A DNA stretch of 64,000 nt from positions 1 through 64,000 of the forward strand of contig CAVRTQ010000032.1 of the NCBI GenBank assembly GCA_963724195.1, in the 5' to 3' direction. Positions 10,125 to 18,681 of the stretch are shown here, in pieces. Position numbers and translations under genes: made by a program. Under the pieces are notes generated by a model, which was not told where the DNA came from, did not search any database, and was given only the letters and a program-made list of their open reading frames with translations. The stretch's first letter is position 1, and the number at the start of each line of letters is the position of its first letter. This DNA is from Solirubrobacter sp963724195 (GTDB lineage Bacteria > Actinomycetota > Thermoleophilia > Solirubrobacterales > Solirubrobacteraceae).

Positions 10125-10783
10125 TCCGGCGCGCGCTCCTTGCCACTGCGGTCGCCGCGCTCGTCGCGGCGCCGGCCGCGTCCGCGCACGTGCAGGTGCG
10201 CCCAGCGCTCGCCGCCCCGGGCGATCCCGTCCTCTTCCAGGTGATCGTCCCGAACGAGAAGGACGCCCACACCGTCGAGGTCACCCTCCAGGTGCCCAAG
10301 GACGTGCTGCCGTTCTCCTTCGAGGAACCGGACGGCTGGACGCGCGAGAACAAGGAGGGCCCGGACGGCAGCCTGGAGACGATCACGTGGAAGGGCGAGT
10401 TGGCCGAGGACGGCTTCGCGCGGTTCTCCTTCCTGGCCTCGACTCCGGAGCAGGAGGGTGAGATCGTCTGGAAGTCGATCCAGACCTATGACGACGGGTC
10501 CACGTCGCGCTGGATCGGCGAGCCGGATGCCGACAACCCCGCCGCCGTGACCACGATCTCCAATGACGCGCCGCGTGAGAACGCCGGCGGCGAAAGCGGG
10601 GAGGCCGAGGACGGCGCGGCCGCGACGCCCGCCGCGTCCGCCACCGCCGCCCCCGAAGACGCCGAGCCCGCGGCGGCGACGGTCGAGGACTCCGATTCGC
10701 CGCTCCCGATCATCCTGTCCGTGGTGGCTCTCGCGCTGGCCGCCGCGGCCCTCCTCCTGCAACTGCGCCGCCGCACACCATGA
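10121..10783 (+). CDS. YcnI-like (DUF1775) copper-binding membrane protein
   Basis: This product has a signal peptide ending in PAASA and a mature start HVQVRPALAAPGD; the N-terminal histidine is the copper ligand of YcnI proteins. The DUF1775 domain spans residues about 26-150, with VPNEKDAHTVEVTLQVPK, PDGWTRENK and an ITWKGELAEDGFARFSFLAS block. A Glu/Ala-rich spacer and a C-terminal membrane helix (IILSVVALALAAAALLLQL) with a basic end anchor it. It starts at GTG 10121, overlapping copC by 4 nt, and its own stop overlaps the next ATG (ATGA). It belongs to the copper operon. Confidence 0.9.
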   Translation: MIRRALLATAVAALVAAPAASAHVQVRPALAAPGDPVLFQVIVPNEKDAHTVEVTLQVPKDVLPFSFEEPDGWTRENKEGPDGSLETITWKGELAEDGFARFSFLASTPEQEGEIVWKSIQTYDDGSTSRWIGEPDADNPAAVTTISNDAPRENAGGESGEAEDGAAATPAASATAAPEDAEPAAATVEDSDSPLPIILSVVALALAAAALLLQLRRRTP

Positions 10784-11463
10784 TCAGACGTCCCGCCGCC
10801 CTGCTCGCCCTGCTGACGCTGCTCGTCGCGGCGCCGGTCGCGCTGGCCCACGAGGGCAACCCGAACTACCGCTCCGTCGTGAAGTCGGTCACGCCGAACA
10901 CGACCGGGCTCAACGTCGAGATCCTCAACTTCGACGACCGCGTCCTGCTCCACAACACGAGCGACGAGGACGTCGAGATCTTCGGCTACGAGGACGACGA
11001 GCCGTACGCTCAGGTCAAGGCGGACGGGACGGTGCTGGTCAACACCAACTCCAAGGCGTACTACCTCAACGACGACCGCCAGGGCGAGAGCCCGGTGCCG
11101 CAGAACCTGCCGTCCGAGCCGGCCTGGAAGGAGCTCTCCAAGAGCGGGCGCTTCGAGTGGCACGACCATCGCATGCACTGGATGGGCGAGGGCGACCCGC
11201 CGCAGCTCACGGACAAGAGCAAAGAGACCGTGATCTACGACAACTGGCAGATCCCGATCGCGGTCGGCGGGACCAAGGGCGATATCTCCGGCACGCTCAC
11301 GTGGGTCCCGCTCGACAGCGGCGGCCTGCCGCTCGGCGCGATCTTCGGCTTCGCCGCGCTCATCATCGTCCTGTCGATCGCCGTCTTCATCGTGCGCCGC
11401 CGCCGCGGCGGCGCGCCGACGGATGGAAGCGGCAACACCAAAGAGACCGTCGAGGCGTGGTGA
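10780..11463 (+). CDS. Copper-operon membrane protein of unknown function, His-rich motif
   Basis: A 227-residue protein with a signal peptide ending in ALA and a mature start HEGNPNYRSVV, so again a histidine would be the first mature residue. The body is acidic and contains IFGYEDDEPYAQV, NTNSKAYYLNDDRQGE and, near residues 124-136, FEWHDHRMHWMGEGD, a compact cluster of His, Met and Asp suited to metal binding. A C-terminal helix (LIIVLSIAVFIV) ends in RRRR. I cannot assign a named family. Its position between YcnI and CopC-CopD, with 4-nt overlaps on both sides, argues for a role in copper handling on the outer face. That role is inference. Confidence 0.85.
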   Translation: MIRRPAALLALLTLLVAAPVALAHEGNPNYRSVVKSVTPNTTGLNVEILNFDDRVLLHNTSDEDVEIFGYEDDEPYAQVKADGTVLVNTNSKAYYLNDDRQGESPVPQNLPSEPAWKELSKSGRFEWHDHRMHWMGEGDPPQLTDKSKETVIYDNWQIPIAVGGTKGDISGTLTWVPLDSGGLPLGAIFGFAALIIVLSIAVFIVRRRRGGAPTDGSGNTKETVEAW

Positions 11464-13275
11464 GGCGGGCCGTCGCTCTCCTCCTCGCGCTCGTCGCGGG
11501 GCTCGTGGCGCCGGCTTCGGCGCTCGCCCACGCGACGCTGCAGTCGACGGTCCCGGAGCGCGGCGCCCAACTCGACACCGCGCCGAAGGAGGTCGTCTTC
11601 GTCTTCGACGAGGCGGTCGAGGCGAGCTTCGGCGCCCTGCGCGTGTTCGACGCGACGGGCACCGAGGTCCAGGTCGGTGAGCCCTATCACCCGGAGAACC
11701 GCCAGGAGCGGATCGCGATCAAGCTCAAGGACGGCCTCGGCGACGGCACCTACACGGCCACCTACCGCCTGGTGTCCGCGGACGGCCATGCGATCTCGAG
11801 CGGCTACGTCTTCACCGTCGGCAAGGGCGCCACGCCGACGGCGTCGCTCGACCAGCTGCTCGCCTCCGAAGGTGACGCCGGCCCGGTCACGAACACCGCG
11901 CTCTCGGTCGCCCGCGCCGTCCAGTACGCGGCGATCGCCGTCGGCCTGGGCGGGCTGATCTTCTTCCTCTTCTGCTGGCGGCCCGCGGGCCTGGTCTCGC
12001 GGCCCTTCACGGCCCGGCTGGAGCGGATCCTGCTGTTCGCGGCCATCGCCGGCTTCCTCTCCGCGTTCATCGCCGTGATCCTGCAGGGCGCGATCGGCCA
12101 GGGCGCGTCGTTCTGGTCCGCCGCCCGGCCGGACACGTTCGTCGAGGTCCTCGGCACCCGCTTCGGCCGCGCCTGGGGCATCGCCGCCGGCGCCTGGCTC
12201 GTCGTGCTCGCCGTGCTGGCCACCCGCCCGCTGCGCGAACGCGGAGAGCGCCCCGTCCACATCGCGACGCCGACGACCCCCCTGACGCCCTCCGGGTGAC
12301 GGCGGCGGCGTCGCGACCGTCGAGGCCCCTTCGACCCCGGCGCCCGCCCCCTCCGTGGCCACCTTGTCCACGGGCAAGGTCGCGGCGCTGGCCGTTCCGC
12401 TCTTCGCGCTCGCCCTCCTGCCCTCGCTGGGCGGCCACACGAGCGTGCAGCAGCCCGTCGCGATCCTGATGCCCGCCAACGTCATCCACGTGGTGGCGAT
12501 GGCCGCCTGGCTCGGCGGGATCGCCGTGCTCGTCTTCGCGCTGCGCGCCGCCACGGCGGGCGTCGCGCCGGAGCAGCGCACGCCGCTGCTCGGGACCGTC
12601 GTCGGGCGGTTCTCGACGCTCGCCGGGCCCGCGCTGGCCGCGCTCATCCTCACGGGCGTCGTCCAGAGCCTGATCGAGGTCGGCAGCTGGGGCGCGCTGC
12701 TGGACACGCCGTTCGGCCGCAGCGTGCTGATCAAGATCGCCGTGGCGATCGTCATCGTCGCCCTCGGCGCGTACAACCGGCAGAAGCTGGTGCCGGCGCT
12801 CAAGCGCCTGACCGGCTCACCCGGCCAGACCGGCGTGCTGCTGCGGCGCATCCTCGTCGCGGAACTCGTGCTCGGCGCGATCGCGCTCGGCGTGACCGGC
12901 GCCCTCTCGAGCTACGCGCCGTCCACCGCGCAGGCCACCGGCAAGCCGTTCTCGACGACCGTCAACGTCGGCCCGGCGCGCGTGGAGGTCACCGTCGATC
13001 CCGCCCAGGTCGGACCGAACGAGACGCACGTCTACCTGTTCGACCGCGAGACCGGCGCGCCGTTCGAGGGCACCGAGGAGCTCCGTCTCACCGCCGCGAT
13101 GCCGTCCAGCAACATCGCCAAGATCGATCTCGAGCCGAACGTCGCCGGGCCGGGCCACTACGTCGTGAACGCGGCGACCCTCGGTGTGGCGGGCGACTGG
13201 ACGTTCGAGGTGACCGTGCGCGTCTCGGACTTCAACGAGTACGCGCAGGGCTTCACCGTCCCGATCGAGGGCTAA
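11460..13275 (+). CDS. CopC-CopD fusion, copper transport membrane protein (frameshifted)
   Basis: A GTG at 11460 opens a signal peptide and a CopC domain with mature HATLQSTVPERG and SADGHAISSGYVF. The CopD part follows as a series of membrane helices (ALSVARAVQYAAIAVGLGG onward), an HVVAMAAWLGG helix with histidine, and more helices to about residue 520. It ends in a beta-rich domain (VNVGPARVEVTVDPAQVGPN). The frame breaks near 12285-12300 in a low-complexity linker that includes a run of six C; one extra base explains it. Full length is near 605 residues, as in other CopCD/YcnJ proteins. It is expected to move or sense copper across the membrane. It converges with a small gene only 1 bp away. 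Confidence 0.9.
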
Positions 13276-13276
13276 C

Positions 13277-13492
13277 TCAGCGCACGGTGCGCCGGAACAT
13301 CATGAAGCAGATCGCGGCGATGATCAGGGCCAGGATCGGCAGCCCGGCGCCGATGATGCCGACGATCGCGAGGATGAGACCGGCGGTGCCGGCCAGGCCG
13401 AACGCTCCGGTCGCCAGCACGAGACGGTAGGCGCGCTGCTCGCGCTGCTTGCGGGTGAGGCGGGAACCGCCGCGGCGTTCGAGATCGCTCAT
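13277..13492 (-). CDS. Small membrane protein
   Basis: A 71-residue product starting MSDLERRGGSRLTRKQREQRA, a basic cytosolic head, followed by two hydrophobic segments (LVLATGAFGLAGTAGLILAIVG and LPILALIIAAICFMMF) and ending RRTVR. This is a typical two-helix actinobacterial membrane protein of unknown function. It ends 1 bp from the CopCD gene. A longer frame upstream has no conserved character, so the ATG at 13492 was chosen. Confidence 0.6.
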   Translation of the reverse strand: MSDLERRGGSRLTRKQREQRAYRLVLATGAFGLAGTAGLILAIVGIIGAGLPILALIIAAICFMMFRRTVR

Positions 13493-13783
13493 CGTCGTCA
13501 AGGATGCCACGCCGCAATACGATCCCGCCCGAATGCCCGGCCGTTTCCAGCGCGGACGGCCGACCCACGCGACGACATCGCCTGCCTCGCGCTGCGCGTC
13601 GCCCCGCTCGAGCGCCGTCGCGAGCGAGGTCACGTTCTCGAACGTCAGCGCGCTCGACCGCGCCTTGACGGCCGCTCAGACCGACGCGAGGCCGCGCTGG
13701 CCGGGCTGTCCTGACGGCGCGCGGACATCTTGGACGGCCGTCCAAACGACGGCCCCTCAACACTGGGCACCCTTCCGGGACTG
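13493..13783. other. Intergenic stretch without a supported gene
   Basis: No convincing gene was found here. Several frames stay open on both strands, but their translations are Arg/Ala-rich and lack any family pattern. The region serves as the divergent upstream region of the small membrane protein (minus) and the patatin gene (plus). It contains the 16-bp palindrome listed separately. Confidence 0.5.
13730..13745. promoter_or_regulatory. 16-bp perfect palindrome, TetR-type operator candidate
   Basis: TTGGACGGCCGTCCAA is a perfect palindrome centred 47 bp before the patatin GTG. Length and composition resemble operators of TetR-family repressors. No TetR gene is seen nearby, so the regulator would be encoded elsewhere. 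Confidence 0.4.
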
Positions 13784-15073
13784 GTGCGAATCGGTCTCGT
13801 CCTCCCCGGCGGTGGGGCGCGCGGCGCATATGAGGCCGGCGCCCTCTCGGTCCTGCTCCCGGCGCTGGAGGCGCGTGGGGAGCAGGTCGAGATCGTGTGC
13901 GGGACGAGCGTCGGCGGGATCAACGCCGCGTTCGTGGCCGCCGTCGCCGCGCTCCCCGCCGAAGAGCAGGCGCTGCGGTTCCTCGACCACTGGCGCTCGG
14001 TCCGCAAGGGCAACGTGATCCGGCCCGTGATCGGCGTCGGCACGGGGCTCGGGCTGCTGCGGCTCGCGGGCGAGGTGCTCGAGTTGCCGGGGCTGCGCTC
14101 CGCGTCGTTGCTCGATCCCACCCCCTTGGCGCAGAGCCTCGAGGACTGGATCGACTGGGACGCGCTGCACGCCAACGTCGCCGGGAAGCTGATGCACGCC
14201 GTGTGCGTCGTGGCCACGTCGGTCGAGCGCGGCGTGCCGGTCGGGTTCGTCGAGAGCGCGTCGCCGCCGCCGCGCTCGGACCGTGAGATCGAATACGTGC
14301 ACACGCGCCTGGAAGGCCAGCACGTGCGCGCTTCGGCCGCGATCCCGCTGCTGTTCCCGCCCGTCGAGGTGACCGCGCCGCTGGGCGCCGCCGGGCACTA
14401 CGTGGACGGTGCGACGCGGCTCAACGCGCCGATCGCGCCGGCGTTGGCGCTGGGGGCGGAGCGGGTGATCGTGGTCGGCTACGAGCCGTTCGCGGGGGAG
14501 CGCGGCGGCCCCTCGCCCGGCCGCGTCGCCCTGGCCCCGCCGCGACTCGCGGATGTCGCCGCCAACGCGCTGGACGGCCTGCTGCTCGACCAGGTCGCGC
14601 ACGACGTGCGGCGGATGCTGGCCGTGAACGCGTTCTTCGCCGAGCACCCGTCCACGGGGACCTCGCGCGCCGCCCGCGCCTACCGTGAGGCGCAGGGCCG
14701 CCCGCCGTACCGGCGCATCTCCTACGCACTCGTCGCGCCGTCGCGGCGCGGTGAGCTCGGCGCACTGGCCGAGCGCGTGTTCCGCGAGCGCTACGGCGGG
14801 CTCAAGGCGCTGCGCTCACCCGACTTCGCGCTCCTCTCGCGCCTGCTCGGCGGCGGCGCGGCCGCGGCCCGGGGCGAGCTGCTGTCGTTCATCTTCTTCG
14901 ACGAGGTGTTCATCGAGTGCCTGCTGGAGTTGGGTCGCGCGGATGCCCAGCGGTGGCTGGACGAGCACCCGGGCTTCTGGTCGGCGGACGCGACCGCCGC
15001 GGGCTTCGACGCGCCGGAGGTGTCGTCGGAGGCGGTTGCGCTCGACGAGTTCCGCGCCCGTCGGCGCCGTTAG
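13784..15073 (+). CDS. Patatin-like phospholipase
   Basis: A 429-residue patatin-fold serine hydrolase acting on lipids. The oxyanion motif is LPGGGARGAYEAG near the N-terminus, the nucleophile elbow GTSVGGINA (GxSxG) lies near residue 40, and the catalytic aspartate is in VDGATRLNAP (DG[A/G]). The C-terminal third is helical and not typical of the family. I start at GTG 13784 since the fold begins there (RIGLVLPGGG). A frame running further up would include the palindromic operator candidate. The stop overlaps the end of the convergent anti-sigma gene. Confidence 0.93.
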   Translation: MRIGLVLPGGGARGAYEAGALSVLLPALEARGEQVEIVCGTSVGGINAAFVAAVAALPAEEQALRFLDHWRSVRKGNVIRPVIGVGTGLGLLRLAGEVLELPGLRSASLLDPTPLAQSLEDWIDWDALHANVAGKLMHAVCVVATSVERGVPVGFVESASPPPRSDREIEYVHTRLEGQHVRASAAIPLLFPPVEVTAPLGAAGHYVDGATRLNAPIAPALALGAERVIVVGYEPFAGERGGPSPGRVALAPPRLADVAANALDGLLLDQVAHDVRRMLAVNAFFAEHPSTGTSRAARAYREAQGRPPYRRISYALVAPSRRGELGALAERVFRERYGGLKALRSPDFALLSRLLGGGAAAARGELLSFIFFDEVFIECLLELGRADAQRWLDEHPGFWSADATAAGFDAPEVSSEAVALDEFRARRRR

Positions 15074-15771
15074 ACCGTCGGGCCGCGCAGGACGGAGACG
15101 CCGGAGTGCCCGGGGTCACCGTCGCCGGGCTCGAGCGAGATGTCGAAGTAGCTGAACTGGCCTGGGTCGACCGGGAGCGGCAGCTTGAGCGTCGCCATCC
15201 CGTCCTCGCCCACTTGGAACGAGCCGAGGCCGACGAGCTGCTTGTCCGCGCCCAGCAACCACATCTCGTAGAACTGCCCGTCGGCGGTCGGCGGCAGGCC
15301 GCTGACGCGCACGTTCACGCGATCGGACGTGACGCCGACGCGCCCGCTCGCGCCCGGGTCGACGCCTTCGAGCGGGCTCAGCACGAGTCGTGTCGCCGGC
15401 TCGGGGTCGCGGTCGAGCAGCACGCCGAGCCCGGTGCCGGCCGCGAGCAGCGCGACCGCGCACAGCGCAGCGACCGCCGGGCGCAGGACGAGCCAGGGGC
15501 GGCGGCGCCGGGGCGGCGCGACCCGCTCGCGTGAGGCGGGCACGGGCTCGGCGAGCGACGGCGCCGTGGTGCCCGCGTCCTCGAACACGCGCAGCGGCGG
15601 CGGCGCCACGCCCTCCCACGCGTCTCCGGGGAGCGTCTCGAGCCGCGTGACGATCGGACGCAGACGCTCGACCTCGGCTCGCAGCGCGGCGTCGCGCTCG
15701 AGCTCGGCCGCGAAGCGCGCCGCCCGGTCGGGCTCCATCTCGCCCAGGAGATAGTCGACGGCTTCGCTCAC
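15070..15771 (-). CDS. RskA-type anti-sigma factor
   Basis: A 233-residue membrane protein. The N-terminal cytoplasmic sigma-binding region reads AVDYLLGEMEPDRAARFAAE and LRAEVERLRPIV. A proline-rich linker and one membrane helix (LRPAVAALCAVALLAAGTG) follow. The external domain has VSGLPPTADGQFYEMWLL, GLGSFQVGEDGMA and FDISLEPGDGDPGHSG, the pattern of the RskA C-terminal domain. The GTG start overlaps the stop of the sigma gene by 4 nt. It should hold the partner sigma factor at the membrane until a surface signal triggers proteolysis; this is family knowledge. Confidence 0.87.
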   Translation of the reverse strand: MSEAVDYLLGEMEPDRAARFAAELERDAALRAEVERLRPIVTRLETLPGDAWEGVAPPPLRVFEDAGTTAPSLAEPVPASRERVAPPRRRRPWLVLRPAVAALCAVALLAAGTGLGVLLDRDPEPATRLVLSPLEGVDPGASGRVGVTSDRVNVRVSGLPPTADGQFYEMWLLGADKQLVGLGSFQVGEDGMATLKLPLPVDPGQFSYFDISLEPGDGDPGHSGVSVLRGPTV

Positions 15772-16319
15772 TGCTCCTCCTCCAGCACGTCGGCCATGCG
15801 CCGGAGCGCGCGCGTCATCCGCGTCTTGACCGTGCCGAGCGGCACGCCGGTCGCTGCGGCGATCTCCGTCTGGCTCTGTTCCAGGTAGAAGCGCCGGCGC
15901 AGGACGTCGGCCAGGTCTTCCGGCAGCCGGTCGAGCGCCGCGGCGAGGCGCCATTGCTCGAGCAGCGCATCCGCCCGCTCCTCCTCGTGCCCATCGGCGA
16001 GCGCCACGGCGCTCGCCGGGTCGCGCGGCTCCGGGACGCGCCGGCGCAGGTGATCGATGGCACGGGAACGGGCGATCATCAGCAACCAGGCGACCAGGGG
16101 TCCACGCCGCGGGTCGTAGCGGTCCGCGCGCTCCCAGGCTTCGAGGTAGACCTGCTGCTGCACGTCCTCGGCCGCCGGACGGTCGCCGACCATGCGCAGC
16201 AAGAACGAGAACGTCGTCGCGCCGTGCAGGTCGTACAGCTCGCGCAGAGCCGCATGGTCCCGCCCGGCGAGGCGTCGTGCCAAGCGCCGCTCTGTGCGAT
16301 CTCCCGTAGCCACGTGCAC
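15768..16319 (-). CDS. ECF sigma factor, SigK-like
   Basis: A 183-residue extracytoplasmic-function sigma factor. Region 2 contains LRELYDLHGATTFSFLLRM, RPAAEDVQQQVYLEAWERAD and WLLMIARSRAIDHLRRR; region 4 contains ALDRLPEDLADVLRRRFYLEQ and the helix-turn-helix SQTEIAAATGVPLGTVKTRMTRAL. It is followed by its anti-sigma gene with a GTGA overlap, as in SigK-RskA pairs. It reads divergently from a secreted repeat protein gene, a likely target. The start codon is GTG at 16319; a second GTG at 16313 is possible. Confidence 0.93.
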   Translation of the reverse strand: MHVATGDRTERRLARRLAGRDHAALRELYDLHGATTFSFLLRMVGDRPAAEDVQQQVYLEAWERADRYDPRRGPLVAWLLMIARSRAIDHLRRRVPEPRDPASAVALADGHEEERADALLEQWRLAAALDRLPEDLADVLRRRFYLEQSQTEIAAATGVPLGTVKTRMTRALRRMADVLEEEQ

Positions 16320-16439
16320 CGAGATGTTGCCATGCCTCTACTACGTGGCGCATCTGCATCCGGTTGTCCGAGAACCGAATGTGGCGCAGCGTGCGTAGGG
16401 GGAGTCGACACCGTCATCCGCATTCTCGGAGGAGTCCCT

Positions 16440-17435
16440 TTGAATTCTCGCCTCGTCGCCGGGGCAGCCGTTGCGCTGCTCCTCGGTGCCGTGCCCGCTG
16501 CGCATGCCCAGACGCCCCTCGCGTCGGGCAGCACGACCCTGAAGCTCGACAGCGCCGTCGCGCGCGCCCTGAGCGCCAACGGCGTTCGTGTGCGACCGAT
16601 CTCCCCCGCGCGCGGGGGCGTGTCCTTCCCGATCACCGGCGGGTCGCTCGACGGCGCCGCCGGCACGATCGAGCACTCCGGCGGCCTGAAGTTCTCGGCC
16701 GGCGGAAAGTCGCTCAGCGCCCGGTCCTTCCGGATCAAGCTCGCGCGCAAGTCCACGCTGAGCGCGCGCGTCGGCAAGTCACGCGTGACGCTGCTCAACG
16801 TGGACACGAGCCGCGCCAAGATCACGCGGGTCGGGCTCGACACCCGCATCACGCGCGTGCGCGTGTCCCTGACCGGCGCCGCCGCCCGTGCGCTGAACAC
16901 CACCTTCTCGACGCACCTGTTCCGCGCGGGCCTGGAGCTCGGCAGCGTGACCGTGCGGGCGACGCCCGAGACCGTCTCACTCGCGTCCGGCACCACCACC
17001 GTCGCGCTGGACCCGGGCGCCGGCGCGGCCCTGCAGAGCCTCGGGATCGCCGCGGCACCGATCGGCAGTGACGCGCTGGCGTTCCCGATCACCGGCGGCA
17101 CCGTGAACGCGAAGACGTTCGCCGGGTCGATCACGCACAGCGGCGGGATCGCGCTCAGCCGCGGGGCCACGCGGGTGGAGCTCACCGACTTCACGATCGG
17201 CATCGACGACACGCCGGACCTGACGGCGCTCGTCGGCGGGCAGCGTGTCCCGATTCTGACCGTCGACCTGTCCGCGCTGAAAGCCGGCGTGAAGGGCCGG
17301 AAGATCACGCTCTCGGGCGCGGCCCTGAAGCTCACCGCCGCGGCCGCGGGCGCGCTGAACCAGGCGTTCGCCACCACCGCGTTCACCGAAGGCCTGCTGC
17401 TCGGCACGGCCACCGTCCAAGCCACCGCGGAGTAG
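16440..17435 (+). CDS. Secreted two-repeat FPITGG protein
   Basis: A 331-residue exported protein with a clear signal peptide (SRLVAGAAVALLLGAVPAAHA). The mature part is two copies of a roughly 150-residue unit. Each contains SGSTTLKLD or SGTTTVALD, a VSFPITGG or LAFPITGG motif, an HSGGLKFS or HSGGIALS motif, and ends near LFRAGLELGSVTVRATPE or FTEGLLLGTATVQATAE. The units recall HtaA-like cell-surface domains, but identity is not certain. TTG 16440 was chosen because it follows a strong GGAGGAG ribosome site. Divergent to the ECF sigma gene, it is a plausible member of that regulon. Confidence 0.82.
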   Translation: MNSRLVAGAAVALLLGAVPAAHAQTPLASGSTTLKLDSAVARALSANGVRVRPISPARGGVSFPITGGSLDGAAGTIEHSGGLKFSAGGKSLSARSFRIKLARKSTLSARVGKSRVTLLNVDTSRAKITRVGLDTRITRVRVSLTGAAARALNTTFSTHLFRAGLELGSVTVRATPETVSLASGTTTVALDPGAGAALQSLGIAAAPIGSDALAFPITGGTVNAKTFAGSITHSGGIALSRGATRVELTDFTIGIDDTPDLTALVGGQRVPILTVDLSALKAGVKGRKITLSGAALKLTAAAAGALNQAFATTAFTEGLLLGTATVQATAE

Positions 17436-17473
17436 CTGACCGTGCGGTACCGCCTGTTCTAGGACCGGCGATT

Positions 17474-17499
17474 CGGCCGGGCGCCCCGGCGCCCGGCCG
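17474..17499. terminator. Strong G/C hairpin, terminator-like
   Basis: CGGCCGGGCGCC and its exact complement flank a 2-nt loop, 39 bp after the stop of the repeat protein gene. There is no T run, as is common in high-GC actinobacteria. Confidence 0.6.
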
Positions 17500-17519
17500 A
17501 TGAGCTAACGTTTTGGCCG

Positions 17520-17684
17520 ATGTTGTTGCTCGCCGACTACGCCCTCTCGGTCACGCTCGTGTCGCTCTTCCTGTGGGTCGTGCTCTTCCCGGTCCTCGTC
17601 CAGGGCCTGATCGTCTACGCGGTCGTCCTCGCACGCGGTGAGAAGCGCGAGAACGACGCCTACAAAGCGCGTCACTCGGACTAG
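17520..17684 (+). CDS. Small hydrophobic protein, 54 aa
   Basis: MLLLADYALSVTLVSLFLWV opens a product with two hydrophobic segments (LSVTLVSLFLWVVLFPVLV and LIVYAVVLA) and a charged tail EKRENDAYKARHSD. It resembles short membrane proteins of the phospholipase D N-terminal type but is too short to assign. It has no good ribosome site. Its compact pattern and clean stop before a hairpin support coding. Confidence 0.5.
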   Translation: MLLLADYALSVTLVSLFLWVVLFPVLVQGLIVYAVVLARGEKRENDAYKARHSD

Positions 17685-17688
17685 ACAG

Positions 17689-17712
17689 CTAAAGGGGCCA
17701 GGCCCGCTTTAG
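17689..17712. terminator. Convergent hairpin of the TAAAG..CTTTA type
   Basis: CTAAAG, GGGCC and their complements (with one bulged G) form a stem between two convergent genes. The same outer pattern, TAAAG...CTTTA around GCC/GGC, recurs inside pnuC at 54574-54594, so it may be a mobile palindrome used as a terminator. Confidence 0.55.
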
Positions 17713-18665
17713 GTCTCGACGATCGAGAACCGCTCGGCGACGACGTAGGTGTCGCCGAGCTCGAGCAGGGTGAGGCCGCCGCGGCCCGGGCCGGTGACGG
17801 TGAGGTTCGTGGCCACGCCGTGGTCGTCGGCGACGTGGGCGTAGCGGCGCAGCAGCGTGACCGGACCGCTGGCAAGGCGGCCGTAGCCGACGGCGAGGCG
17901 CTCGGCCAAGCCGCCCTCCTCGAACGCGATGTGCGCCCCCGCCTCCTCGTGGTGCGCGGCGCGCAGCGCAGCGACGAAGCGGTCTGGCTCCGGCGGGACG
18001 CCGTTGAAGGACAGCCCGCCGCGCTCGTCGGCGTACGGCAGCAGGCCGGGGTGCTCGGCGTGCAGGCAGGCGCTCGTGAACGGCTCGCTCGTCGCCTGCC
18101 AGCGCACGGCGCCGTCGCAGCGCAGCGTGCGGTTCCAGACGCGGTCCTTCCACGCACTCAGGCGGACGTAGAGCTGCAGCGCGTCGCCGCGCACGCGCGT
18201 GCCGGCCACCGTGCCGACCGCCTGCACGCCTTCGTCGTGCAGCAGCGCCGGGATGTCCCCGAGCTCTCCGGCCGGCGCGGCCGGGCGCTTGAGCTCGGCG
18301 CGCGGCGCCGCGGGCGGCCCGGGCCAGAGCTGGAAGCGGTACGCCCCGCTCCGGCGCGCACTCCAGCGCGCACGGTAGGCGCCGTTCGCGATGCCCACGC
18401 GCACCGCGCCGACGCCACCGGACGCGAACGCGAGCGAGTCCGACACCACCCGCAGCGAGAACTCGGCTACGTGATCCCAGGCCGCGAGGTCCAGCGCGGG
18501 CTTGGCGTTGTAGCCCTCGATCGCGACCGGCACGCCGAACTCGCCCACGTGCGGCATCCGCAGATCCACCCGTGCGGGCGTGTCGCTCCAGTGGCCGGCG
18601 CCGTCGAGCACGTACAGGTGCCCGAAGTCGTACGCGATCTCGATTTCGTCCGTCCACGCCGGCAT
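17709..18665 (-). CDS. Conserved-looking hypothetical protein, beta-rich
   Basis: A 318-residue soluble protein beginning MPAWTDEIEIAYDFGHLYVLD. The body is rich in alternating hydrophobic residues that suggest beta strands (SLRVVSDSLAFASGGVGAV, LQLYVRLSAW, VRWQATSEPF). The C-terminal third contains LAVGYGRLASGPVTLLRRY and GGLTLLELGDTYVVAERF. No signal peptide is present and I recognise no family. A start at 18707 would overlap the upstream gene; 18665 avoids it. It lies 16 bp after another unknown gene and is probably co-transcribed with it. Confidence 0.8.
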   Translation of the reverse strand: MPAWTDEIEIAYDFGHLYVLDGAGHWSDTPARVDLRMPHVGEFGVPVAIEGYNAKPALDLAAWDHVAEFSLRVVSDSLAFASGGVGAVRVGIANGAYRARWSARRSGAYRFQLWPGPPAAPRAELKRPAAPAGELGDIPALLHDEGVQAVGTVAGTRVRGDALQLYVRLSAWKDRVWNRTLRCDGAVRWQATSEPFTSACLHAEHPGLLPYADERGGLSFNGVPPEPDRFVAALRAAHHEEAGAHIAFEEGGLAERLAVGYGRLASGPVTLLRRYAHVADDHGVATNLTVTGPGRGGLTLLELGDTYVVAERFSIVET

Positions 18666-18681
18666 CCGGCGCGAAAGGTAG

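Noticed and set aside
12290..12310. Selenocysteine read-through at an internal TGA of the CopC-CopD gene
   Set aside because: The downstream part is in another frame, so a one-base indel explains it and TGA decoding does not.
15772..16359. Extension of the anti-sigma frame through the sigma gene
   Set aside because: It is the same-strand shadow of the sigma gene in another frame; the GTGA overlap marks the real start.
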